Made by a program: the position numbers and the translations under genes. A DNA stretch of 7,239 nt, from contig QHYO01000168.1 of NCBI GenBank assembly GCA_003224135.1, positions 1-7,239 on the forward strand, written 5' to 3'. The number at the start of each line of letters is the position of its first letter. The first letter of the stretch is position 1. Shown here one piece after another: positions 1 to 6,702 of the stretch. Origin of the DNA: Acidobacteriota bacterium. Lineage in GTDB: Bacteria; Acidobacteriota; Terriglobia; Acidiferrales; UBA7541. The notes under the pieces were generated by a model. It worked only from the letters and a program-made list of their open reading frames with translations, did not search any database and was not told where the DNA came from.

Positions 1-1445
1 TCGCCGCCCTGCCGTACCCACTTCCAACGTTCCGCGCGCAACTTCAAAAAGCTTGTCGCCTCATGATACAGGCGCTTCCGTTCGTGGCTGTCCCACAACG
101 CTTCACGCACAATCCGCCACGCGACCCGCGGCCGGAAATAATATTCGTCGTAGAAGCGGTTCACGCCTTCCATCATGTCCGCCTTCGAAAGGTGCGGATA
201 CTCGATGTGCGGCAGTTGATGTCCGCCCGAATCCGCTAGCGCTTCGACGCGCAGGAAGCCGTCCCTGGACATCTGCTCGTGCAACTCCGTGCCCGGCATA
301 GCATGCGCCAGCGAGACCTGAATCGTTTCGCAATCCAGTTCCTTCGCAAACTCGATCGTATTGTTAATCGTCTCCTTCGTCTCGCCTGGCAATCCGATAA
401 TGAAGTCGCCGTGCACCTTGATCCCGACTTTCTTGCAATTCTTCATGAACTCGCGCGCCATCTCGATCGTCGCGCCCTTCTTGATGTTCTTCAGGATCTG
501 CGGGTCTCCCGATTCAAATCCCACGATGAAGAGCCGCGCACCGCCGTCCGCCATCGCTTTCAACTCTTCATATTTGCTGTGGCAGCGCGCCGTGCACGAC
601 CACTGAAATTTCAGCGGCTTGAATTTCTGGCTCAACTCAATCGCGCGGTCGCGGCGAATGTTGAACGTATCGTCGTCGAAGAAAATCTCCTTCATTTGCG
701 GGAAGTATTCGAGCGTGTTCTTCACTTCCTGCACCACATTATCAACGGACCGCGTGCGCCACGCATGCCCGGAAATCGTCTGCGGCCACATGCAGAACGT
801 ACACATCGCTGGGCATCCGCGCGTCGTGTAGAACGACACGAAGGGATGCAGCAGGAATGGCACGTTGTACCGCTCGATCTGCAAATCTCGTTTGTAAGCG
901 TCTGTTGCGAACGGCAACGCATCCAGCTCCGCCGTATGCAGTTGCGGCCGCGGCGTGTTCATCACAATCTTGCCGTCTTTGCGGAAACATGCGCCCGCAA
1001 TCGTTTCCAGCGGTTTGCCATGTGCAAATTCGGCCACGGAGTGGTCAAACTCGCCTCGCACTACAAAATCGATGTCTTCGCTCGCGTTCAGCGTCTCTTC
1101 CGGCTTGATGTGACCATGCGGGCCAACAAACGCGATCTTCAGCCCTGGATTCGCTTCCTTGATTTTCCGGATCAGCTTGATATCACTGTAGAAACCAACA
1201 GTGGAGGTGTAAAGCACCAGGAATTCATAGCTCTTGCAGATTTCAATGGTCTGTTTCCAGTCGATTTTGTGCGGTGACGCGTCAACTAACCGGCTCCCCG
1301 GAATTAGTCCCGCTGGATATGCCAGCCACACGGGATACCAATACGATTCAATCTCCCGCGTCGCAGGCCACCGCGAACTCGCTCCACCGTCAAAATTCTC
1401 AAAGCTCGGCGGATTCAATAGAACAGTCTTCATAACATCAGGCAT
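1..1445 (-). CDS. hpnJ: Hopanoid biosynthesis-associated radical SAM protein HpnJ (C-terminus cut by window edge)
   Basis: The reading frame is open from the ATG at 1445 to the window edge, giving 481 codons. Seen: an N-terminal block that starts MKTVLLNPPSFENFDGG after four extra residues, a B12-binding-like region (about residues 5-150, with VGPHGH and VVRGEFD but no DxHxxG cobalamin motif that I can find), then the radical SAM cluster motif CxxxCxxC at C211, C215 and C218 in RGCPAMCTFC. Further blocks are FFDDDTF near 255 and GDFIIGLPGET near 347. The N-terminal NPPSF-FDGG-SRW signature and the overall length (family about 470 aa) match HpnJ. HpnJ is known to convert glucosaminyl bacteriohopanetetrol to the cyclitol ether form, using SAM and a 4Fe-4S cluster, in hopanoid lipid side-chain maturation. 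The start at 1445 is preferred because GAGGG sits 6 nt upstream; the ATG at 1433 is the alternative and matches the usual family N-terminus. Probably only a few C-terminal residues are missing. Other hopanoid genes, if present, lie to the left of the window. Confidence 0.9.
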   Translation of the reverse strand, partial: MPDVMKTVLLNPPSFENFDGGASSRWPATREIESYWYPVWLAYPAGLIPGSRLVDASPHKIDWKQTIEICKSYEFLVLYTSTVGFYSDIKLIRKIKEANPGLKIAFVGPHGHIKPEETLNASEDIDFVVRGEFDHSVAEFAHGKPLETIAGACFRKDGKIVMNTPRPQLHTAELDALPFATDAYKRDLQIERYNVPFLLHPFVSFYTTRGCPAMCTFCMWPQTISGHAWRTRSVDNVVQEVKNTLEYFPQMKEIFFDDDTFNIRRDRAIELSQKFKPLKFQWSCTARCHSKYEELKAMADGGARLFIVGFESGDPQILKNIKKGATIEMAREFMKNCKKVGIKVHGDFIIGLPGETKETINNTIEFAKELDCETIQVSLAHAMPGTELHEQMSRDGFLRVEALADSGGHQLPHIEYPHLSKADMMEGVNRFYDEYYFRPRVAWRIVREALWDSHERKRLYHEATSFLKLRAERWKWVRQGG

Positions 1446-1451
1446 TCATCA

Positions 1452-1456
1452 CCCTC
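1452..1456 (-). promoter_or_regulatory. Ribosome binding site of hpnJ
   Basis: GAGGG on the minus strand, 6 nt before the ATG at 1445. It decides between this start and the in-frame ATG four codons later, which has no comparable site in front of it. Confidence 0.6.
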
Positions 1457-1795
1457 AATAAAAAAGCTTCGCACGCAAATCAATTGAATTAGAAATCTTT
1501 CCCGAACGGCGCGTCCCTGCCCAGGATACCTTTACCTACGCGCCCCACTACACTATCCAGTGTACCCGACATAATGGCCTTGCCCAACCACCAAATGTCG
1601 TTTGTTTTCCATCCGTTATAGGATGCGCGCCCTCATCCATCCGATGCATTTTTGATTTCTGGACCTGGCATCGCGCCCACTGAGGCGGGTCGGGGATTCA
1701 CCGTTTTACCGGGATGACCGTAGGCCATCGAATCGCTCTCCGGACGAAGTCTTTTGCCTCCATCCACCGAATTTCTAACCCCAGCTGCGCCCCGT

Positions 1796-1891
1796 GAATC
1801 AGAGCAGGTGAAATGGTCCAACTCCGTCGGTCTAGGAAGTTTCATGACATCTAATGCAATCAGCGGCATCACCCATGTCGCCACCAATCAT
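1796..1891 (+). repeat. Left arm of a 96-bp inverted repeat
   Basis: This 96-bp arm pairs with 1943-2038 in inverted orientation, with 92 of 96 positions matching and no gaps; similarity stops sharply at both ends. The arm consists of 48 bp of leader (including AGGAAG) and the first 16 codons of the DUF302 gene, so it is most simply the original copy. The unique spacer between the arms is 51 bp (1892-1942). The repeat lacks features expected of an IS or MITE: it carries no transposase, and I see no target-site duplication at its borders. Confidence 0.93.
1834..1839 (+). promoter_or_regulatory. Ribosome binding site of the disrupted DUF302 gene
   Basis: AGGAAG, with AGGA 6 nt before the ATG at 1844. 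It selects this ATG over the in-frame upstream ATG at 1754, which has nothing similar. The site lies inside the inverted repeat, so in RNA it would be base-paired with the right arm. Confidence 0.6.
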
Positions 1892-2208
1892 TCGGTTGAC
1901 GCAGTTGTGGAAAAACTGACTGCCATCCTGCAATCCTCTGGCATGATTGGTGGCGACATGGGTGATGCCGCTGATTGCATTAGGTGCCATGAAAGTTCCT
2001 TGACCGACGGAGTTGGACCATTTCACCTGCTCTGATTCGCACTGCCATCGATCTCCCCCTCAAAATCCTAATCAGCGAAGACCCTCAAGGAAGAGTCTGG
2101 CTCGCCTACAATACTCCCGCATACCTCCAGCAGCGCCACAACTTTCCCGCCGAATTAATCAAAAATATCGCCGCAGTCGAAACTCTCGCTAACAAAGCCG
2201 CGCAATAA
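1844..2208 (+). pseudogene. DUF302-domain protein gene, disrupted by an internal inverted duplication
   Basis: Two pieces of one DUF302 protein are visible. The N-terminal piece (1844-1942) gives 33 residues, including ITHVATNHSVDAVVEKL, the typical opening helix region of the family. The C-terminal piece (2041-2208) gives 55 residues in another frame, starting TAIDLPLKILISED and containing VWLAYNTPAYL, then a TAA at 2206-2208. Compact DUF302 proteins are usually about 125-130 aa, so roughly 40 residues of the core (the region normally carrying the FA-DH and LLIFGNPKAGTP type motifs) are absent. In their place are 96 bp of inverted gene start. Translation from 1844 continues through the inverted arm and stops at a TGA at 2033-2035, giving a 63-residue product with an unrelated tail. 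The function of the family is not established. The gene ends 5 bp from the stop of the convergent multicopper oxidase. The identification of both halves is firm; whether the break is biological or an assembly error is open. Confidence 0.85.
1943..2038 (-). repeat. Right arm of the 96-bp inverted repeat (inverted copy of the DUF302 start region)
   Basis: This is the reverse complement of 1796-1891 except at 1984, 1987, 1995 and 2001, which pair with 1850, 1847, 1839 and 1833. Read on the minus strand it carries its own AAGGA and an ATG at 1990 beginning MAPNAISGITHVATNH, where the left copy reads MTSNAISGITHVATNH. It sits exactly where the middle of the DUF302 domain should be, so it is the displaced or inserted copy. 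A transcript crossing both arms could fold into a stem of about 96 bp with a 51-nt loop, burying the start region. Confidence 0.93.
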
Positions 2209-2213
2209 TGTCT

Positions 2214-3717
2214 TTACACATAGTTGAACAAGCTCATGAATCCGAAATCCATGTGCAGTTGCTGATGGCAATGAAACAGTGTCAGCCCCGGATTGTCCGC
2301 CACAAAATCCACTTCCACTTCCTGGTAACCGCCAACCATAACCACATCCTTCACCACTCCGGACGTCGTTTTCGCCGCAAATTTCGTCAGCTCGAAACTG
2401 TGCCGGTGCAGATGTATGGGATGAATATCATCGCTCGCGTTTCGCATCCGCAATCGATATCTGCGACCTTGTCGCAAATGGATTGTCGGCTCCGCTTTGT
2501 CCATCGAAAACGCCACATCATTGATCGTCCACTGGTTGAATCCGTTCTTCGCTGCATTTCGTTTCGCAAACGTCATCTCAATCACTTCGTCGGCTTCCGG
2601 CGCAGCCTCCGTCTTGCCAAACCGCAAATAATTCCAGTGAAACGCCGGTGGTTTAACCCATTGCGCCTTACCTGAGTGCCCTGCGAACTCCACCACGATG
2701 CCCATTCCATGTCTCCGGTCGTCGTCTCCAGGTCGCCCATCACCCACACACCCGGATATTTCATTTCCACAATCGCCGAAATTCTTTCTGCTGTTCCCAG
2801 CCAAAGCACCGGAACCTCTGCCTGCGTCGGCACGGGATTCCCATCGAGCGCCAAAACCTTGAACCTGTGCCCTGGCAGCGCCAAACTACGAATCTCCGTG
2901 GCGCTCCCATTCACCACGTGAAACAGCACTCGCTCGCCTCGCTTCACGCGAATCGGTTCGCCATGCCCAAACATTTTTCCGTTAATCGTGAAATACCGGT
3001 AACCCACCTCGTATCCGTGCGGTGTTCCCTTCGCGAGTGACATCTTCATCGCGTCCTCGCCCGCATCTTTCAGCGCCTTCACCTCGTCTGCAGGCGCCAG
3101 AAAGTCCATCGCCATGTCTCCTCCCCGGCTCAGTGACGGCTCGAATTCTTTCATCACCAGAAATACTTCGCGATCGAAATTCCCCGGCTCATGCTTAGGT
3201 TCGATGTAAACGGCCCCGACCTGCCCGCTGTACTGCCCAGCATGCAGATCCACCCCGGCGTGATTGTGCGTGTGATAAAAGCGAAATCCCGCAGGCTTCG
3301 GCGTAAAAGCAAATCGCCGCATTCCGTGCGCGGCAATAAAAGGTGTTCCCTCTTCTTCCGCTCCATCCACGTCCGTCGAAACAAATTGCCCGTGCCAGTG
3401 CAATTGCTCCGGCCTATCCGTATCGTTATGCACATCCACCACGGCCGGCTGCCCTTCTTTGAACCTCACCAGCGGCCCCGGAAACTGCCCGTTATACGTC
3501 ACCGCCGAAACAAGCTCCGTCTTGCCGATCTCCACAGCCGCGGCTAGAATCCGCAACGTGTAGTTCGCGGCCTCCTCGGACGCAACAACCTCAACTCTGC
3601 CCGCATTTTTGGAGATGAAACCAGACGCCAAGCCGAACATACCGCGAGCCATTCCCGCACCCAGAAACGTCGCTCCATTTGAAAGAAGATCCCGGCGGTA
3701 TAACGCCAACGTTTCAT
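2214..3717 (-). pseudogene. Multicopper oxidase (laccase-like), frameshifted
   Basis: Three cupredoxin domains are recognisable. Copper-ligand motifs, numbered on the repaired 501-residue protein: LHWHGQ (H107, H109), FYHTHNH (H149, H151), HPIHLHRH (from 433) and HCHQQLH (483-489). Such enzymes couple one-electron oxidation of phenols or metal ions to reduction of oxygen to water. The N-terminus has a twin-arginine stretch, YRRDLLSNG, followed by a moderately hydrophobic segment, suggesting Tat export of a folded enzyme. The frame is broken near 2707: upstream sequence reads GDLETTTGDM and downstream GMGIVVEFAGHSG, and one extra G in a GG run would join them. A second break is likely at the start. 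The ATG at 3717 has GAGG 7 nt upstream but is out of frame with the Tat segment, and one extra A in AAA would give MKTLALYRRDLL. Without that repair the upper frame can only begin at a TTG at 3730. Both halves are otherwise undamaged, so the lesions are recent or are sequence errors. Substrate unknown. Confidence 0.85.
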
Positions 3718-3724
3718 CGCAGAA

Positions 3725-3728
3725 CCTC
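3725..3728 (-). promoter_or_regulatory. Ribosome binding site of the multicopper oxidase
   Basis: GAGG on the minus strand, 7 nt before the ATG at 3717. It is the only well-placed site near the beginning of this gene and is the main reason to prefer that ATG over the TTG at 3730, although the ATG is out of frame in the sequence as given. Confidence 0.45.
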
Positions 3729-3813
3729 AATCCGGACCGGAACCTCTATCCTAACGCCACCCGACGGCCTCGGAGATCCTGTTGCCTTTACCATCCCTTC
3801 GGTCGCTCGAAAA

Positions 3814-3844
3814 TGCATAGGGTGTACACACCCCTTTACCCCAA
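3814..3844 (-). promoter_or_regulatory. Possible promoter with a dyad in a 19-bp spacer, upstream of the multicopper oxidase
   Basis: On the minus strand TTGGGG (3844-3839) and TATGCA (3819-3814) are 19 bp apart, and the spacer ends in the dyad GGGTGT-GT-ACACCC (3833-3820). A long 19-bp spacer with a dyad between the boxes is the layout of MerR/CueR-type promoters, and CueR is known to control a copper oxidase in enterobacteria. The dyad does not resemble the known CueR box, both hexamers are weak, and 6-bp dyads are common by chance. The site lies about 100 bp upstream of the oxidase start, in the 248-bp gap after the decarboxylase gene. Confidence 0.25.
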
Positions 3845-3965
3845 ATTTCGGGAGCCCAACCATTCCCTAAATGAAAACGCTCCCCGCAGGCTTCCCTTCA
3901 TCCAGATGTTTATCGGATTTTCGCCCGCCGAAGGCTGGCCAACATCATTCCTGGCAGGAGCGGCT

Positions 3966-5306
3966 TCAATCGCGGCTGCAACTCTCGAGCAATTCCACGA
4001 TCCGTCCAACCCATTCGAGGTGTTCCGGCTTCATCAGCACCGACCGCAAACACGTCACCGTCGTCCGCTCGCCGTCCTCCTGCATGCCTCGCCAGAATTT
4101 CACAGGCAATTCCGCCAATGCCAGGTGCAATCCCCTTCGCGCCGCCGCCTCAAAAATCTGCCGCGACTTTGCCGAGATTTCTCGCAGCGAATCGCCCGTC
4201 GGCACAAACACCAATATGTCCAGTTCCGGCGCAAAGGCAGGAATAAACTTGTGGCCACTGTTTACTGCTCCAAAAAATCGCAGCGCCGCTTCCCTGCCGC
4301 GTTCCAATCCTTTTGCAAACTCTCCTGCTCGCGCGAGCGGCAACAACTTCTGCGTCGCCCACAGCGCAGCAGCCACCGCCCCTGGCCGCGAACACTCCAG
4401 GCTGATTTCACCCAGATGCAATTCCGCCGAACTGAAATAGGTGTACGGCGAATCATGTTTGTACAGCCGGCCAACTCCCGGATCACGAAATACGACGCAC
4501 CCACATCCATACGGTTGCAAACCATGTTTGTGCGGATCGATCACAATCGAATCAGCTTTACCGACGCTCGCAAAACTCCGCGCAGCATTCTCAGCGAGAT
4601 TCGATGCCAACGCAAAATATCCGCCATACGCGGCATCCACATGCACGCGAAATCCGAATTTCTCCCGCAGCGCCAGAATTTCCGGAAGCGGATCGAGCGA
4701 TCCTGTCGCCGTCGTTCCCAATGTCGCAACCACGGTTCCAACATCGCCCCGCGCAGCGCGCTTCGCCAGCGCGTTCATATCCATGCGTCCGTGCGAATCG
4801 CACTCGACTTTTTCAAACGGCAATTGCAACACCCCGGAGATTCTTTGATGCGTGTAGTGCGCCTGGTCGCTCGCCAGAACTATCTTCATTGGATGGATCT
4901 GCCCCGCAACCCACAGCGCTTCCAGATTCGCCATCGTTCCGCCGCCGCACAGATGCCCCAGAAATTCCTTCCATCCAAACATGGCGGCAATTTCCGCAAC
5001 CGCCTCCTTCTCCAGTTCCGACGTCGCGCGTCCGCCATCCAGCGCGTGATTGTTCGGATTGATGTACATGGCCAGCGAATATGCGAGCCGCGCCACGGGA
5101 TGCGGTGGTTTGAGCATCTGTCCTGCATAGAGCGGATGAAAATAGGGATAGTTGTCCTGCAGTTTCTCCGCAAGCGTGACCAGCACTTCCCTCATGCGCT
5201 CAGCGCCAGCCGAGGCGGGAGAAAATTCTGGCAACTGCGAAAAGCCCGCGTCCAATTTCTTAAGAGCGCGGTCAAGAATTTCAAGCGAATCGTGATCGAA
5301 TGGCAT
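3966..5306 (-). CDS. Group II PLP-dependent amino acid decarboxylase family protein
   Basis: A 446-residue protein of the pyridoxal-dependent decarboxylase (aromatic amino acid / glutamate decarboxylase-like) fold, cytoplasmic, with no signal peptide. Residues from the ATG: NNHALDGGRATSELE around 86-99; the phosphate-binding GGGTMAN around 121-127; H150 in SDQAHYTH, at the position of the ring-stacking His; GTTATGSLDP around 198-206; D224 in HVDAAYGG, the Asp that contacts the pyridine nitrogen; and K260 in DPHKHG, the Schiff-base lysine. All catalytic residues are present, so it should be active in removing the alpha-carboxyl group of an amino acid, but the substrate cannot be read from sequence. 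The ATG at 5306 is chosen over the adjacent TTG at 5309; neither has a clear ribosome binding site. It lies only 12 bp after the TolC gene, which suggests translational coupling. A link to the efflux genes (for example export of the amine product) is speculative. Confidence 0.85.
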   Translation of the reverse strand: MPFDHDSLEILDRALKKLDAGFSQLPEFSPASAGAERMREVLVTLAEKLQDNYPYFHPLYAGQMLKPPHPVARLAYSLAMYINPNNHALDGGRATSELEKEAVAEIAAMFGWKEFLGHLCGGGTMANLEALWVAGQIHPMKIVLASDQAHYTHQRISGVLQLPFEKVECDSHGRMDMNALAKRAARGDVGTVVATLGTTATGSLDPLPEILALREKFGFRVHVDAAYGGYFALASNLAENAARSFASVGKADSIVIDPHKHGLQPYGCGCVVFRDPGVGRLYKHDSPYTYFSSAELHLGEISLECSRPGAVAAALWATQKLLPLARAGEFAKGLERGREAALRFFGAVNSGHKFIPAFAPELDILVFVPTGDSLREISAKSRQIFEAAARRGLHLALAELPVKFWRGMQEDGERTTVTCLRSVLMKPEHLEWVGRIVELLESCSRD

Positions 5307-5318
5307 CAAAGCAGAAAT

Positions 5319-6626
5319 CTACTGCAGTACCGTGTCCAGTTGTCCCGCGGTCTTCAACAAATCAAGTTGCGCCTGCTGCCTTTGAAATGTTGCATCGAGA
5401 AGCGCCATCCATTTTTCGTTTTCATTCAGCCGCACTTTCTCGATTTCCTGCACGCTTATTTTCCCTTCTTCAAATCGCGCCTGCAATTGTGCCAGGTCCT
5501 GCTGCACAAGCTGCAATTCCAACCGCGCGACTTCTTTCCCCGCGTCGCTTTCACGCACGTGCCGCGTCATTCGCCGTACGTCCGCGCTCACCTGGTTTTG
5601 TTTGTTGGCCAGGGAGGCTTTCGAGGCCATCAGATTAATTTGTGCCAACGCGACGTTAGCTTTCGTGCTCGGACTGAAAACTGGAAATTGCGCCTGAATT
5701 CCCAGGTTGTAGTTGTTTCGCTGAAAATGATTGAAGTATTGAGCGTAGTTGTTGAATTTCGCCAACAGGCTGTACACGCTCACCAGTTCCAACGTCGGCC
5801 AGTAGCCGCGCTTCTCCCCGGTCAGACGAAATTGTTTTGCCTGCACGTCCGATTGTGCCAGCCGCACCTCGGTATTGTTCTGCATCGCCAGAGCTATCAG
5901 GTTTGCGCCTTCCTGCTCGGCAGCTCCCGGCAAATCTTCCGCGGTGACTTCGATTTGCTGCTCTCGCGCAAGTCCGCATTGGTTGCGCAAAAATATTTCG
6001 AGGTCGTCCTCGCGTCCCTGCAACTGCAGCAGCCTTTGCGCGACCTGCGCTCGCGTTAACTGTGCTCGTGTCACCTCCACCGGCAACTCAAAACCCTCTC
6101 CTGCGCGTTGTTGCACGACACCAAGAATTTTCTCCGCGCTTTCTTGTTCCTTTTTCAGCAAGTCGGCGGAATGGCGCACTTTCACGAGCTCCAGGTAGGC
6201 GGAAGCCGTCCGCGCGATTACCGAATTGCGCGCGTCCTCCAGAAGCGTCTTCTGCGCGCGGGCTTGTTCCTGCTGTTCTTTGCCTTGCCCGCGGAGAGGC
6301 TCGTTAAACACTTGCTCGGTGTAGGTCACATTAAAAAGCGCTGGAGCGCGCCCCCCGGGGGTTTCCGGAATCCCGTAGGTATAGCCCGCTCCGGAACCCG
6401 CATAAACGTTGGGCAGAAATTGCGCCTTGTTGATCATCGCGGCGTGGTCCGCGATGCTCGCCTGAATTCTCGCAACTTGAATATCCTGGCTGTTTTGTAG
6501 AGCCAATTCGATTGCGCGCTTCAGTGTCAGGGCCACCGGCGGCGCGGCAGCTTCCTGCGCCGAAACGGACAGGGTCAACAAGAATGCAGTCACGATTGCT
6601 ACTGGCAAACGCACGATTCCCCGCAT
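5319..6626 (-). CDS. TolC-family outer membrane efflux protein
   Basis: A 435-residue outer-membrane channel protein of the OEP family, which forms a trimeric barrel with a long periplasmic helical tunnel and is the exit duct of tripartite efflux or type I secretion systems. Seen: a signal peptide MRGIVRLPVAIVTAFLLTLS with likely cleavage after VSA; the characteristic first helix LTLKRAIELALQNSQDIQVAR; long Gln/Glu/Ala-rich heptad-like stretches in each half (for example around GKEQQEQARAQKTLLEDAR and LELQLVQQDLAQLQARFEEG), fitting the two OEP repeats; and a second EVRLAQSDVQAKQFRL block that mirrors the first helix. Length is normal for the family. The frame is open upstream to 6767, but the ATG at 6626 is chosen because AAGGAG lies 7 nt before it and the signal peptide starts there. 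It is 76 bp downstream of a MacB-type permease gene, its likely partner, and 12 bp upstream of the decarboxylase gene. Confidence 0.93.
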   Translation of the reverse strand: MRGIVRLPVAIVTAFLLTLSVSAQEAAAPPVALTLKRAIELALQNSQDIQVARIQASIADHAAMINKAQFLPNVYAGSGAGYTYGIPETPGGRAPALFNVTYTEQVFNEPLRGQGKEQQEQARAQKTLLEDARNSVIARTASAYLELVKVRHSADLLKKEQESAEKILGVVQQRAGEGFELPVEVTRAQLTRAQVAQRLLQLQGREDDLEIFLRNQCGLAREQQIEVTAEDLPGAAEQEGANLIALAMQNNTEVRLAQSDVQAKQFRLTGEKRGYWPTLELVSVYSLLAKFNNYAQYFNHFQRNNYNLGIQAQFPVFSPSTKANVALAQINLMASKASLANKQNQVSADVRRMTRHVRESDAGKEVARLELQLVQQDLAQLQARFEEGKISVQEIEKVRLNENEKWMALLDATFQRQQAQLDLLKTAGQLDTVLQ

Positions 6627-6633
6627 GATGTCG

Positions 6634-6639
6634 CTCCTT
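6634..6639 (-). promoter_or_regulatory. Ribosome binding site of the TolC-family gene
   Basis: AAGGAG on the minus strand, 7 nt before the ATG at 6626. It is the strongest such site in the window and rules out the in-frame upstream starts, which would put about 47 non-secretory residues ahead of the signal peptide. Confidence 0.75.
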
Positions 6640-6702
6640 CTACATTCTCTTCGAGACAAATACAAACTCGCGGCGTGCAGCCGCCTGTTCGTGGCGCCGG
6701 TG

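Larger units (their letters stand above)
1446..1843. other. Divergent intergenic region without a supported gene
   Basis: This stretch of about 400 bp separates hpnJ (leftward) from the DUF302 gene (rightward), so both promoters should lie in it, but I see no convincing -35/-10 pair for either. It holds a small dyad, TACACT-ATCC-AGTGTA at 1549-1564, about 100 bp upstream of hpnJ. One minus-strand frame is open from about 1887 to 1489 except for a single TGA at 1633-1635, and ends at a TAA at 1489-1491. The last 47 codons of that frame look mildly protein-like (WKTNDIWWLGKAIM), but there is no ribosome binding site and I recognise no family. The right end (1796-1843) is part of the left arm of the inverted repeat. 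Confidence 0.5.

Noticed and set aside
279..1277. A 332-codon plus-strand open frame
   Set aside because: It is antisense to hpnJ, which has an intact CxxxCxxC motif and family N-terminus; the plus-strand product shows no recognisable domain.
1549..1564. Dyad TACACT-ATCC-AGTGTA upstream of hpnJ as an operator
   Set aside because: Six-base arms with a short spacer are expected many times by chance in 7 kb, and no promoter elements flank it convincingly.
1754..1843. An upstream ATG at 1754 as start of the DUF302 gene
   Set aside because: It has no ribosome binding site, adds 30 residues unlike the family, and the ATG at 1844 is preceded by AGGAAG.
1796..2038. The inverted repeat as an invertible switch, MITE or transcription terminator
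   Set aside because: Inverting the 51-bp spacer would not restore a DUF302 frame, there is no recombinase or transposase nearby, no target duplication is seen, and the arms are far longer than a terminator and have no T-tract. The arms are plainly gene-start sequence.
3609..6059. An 816-codon plus-strand open frame
   Set aside because: It lies antisense to the oxidase N-terminus, the decarboxylase and most of the TolC gene, all of which have clear family motifs. Its translation is Arg/His/Gln-rich with no domain, typical of a shadow frame opposite GC-rich codons.
6670..6684. Small hairpin GCGGC-GTGCA-GCCGC between the permease and TolC genes
   Set aside because: The stem is only 5 bp and no run of T follows in the minus direction; it is too weak to call a terminator or attenuator.
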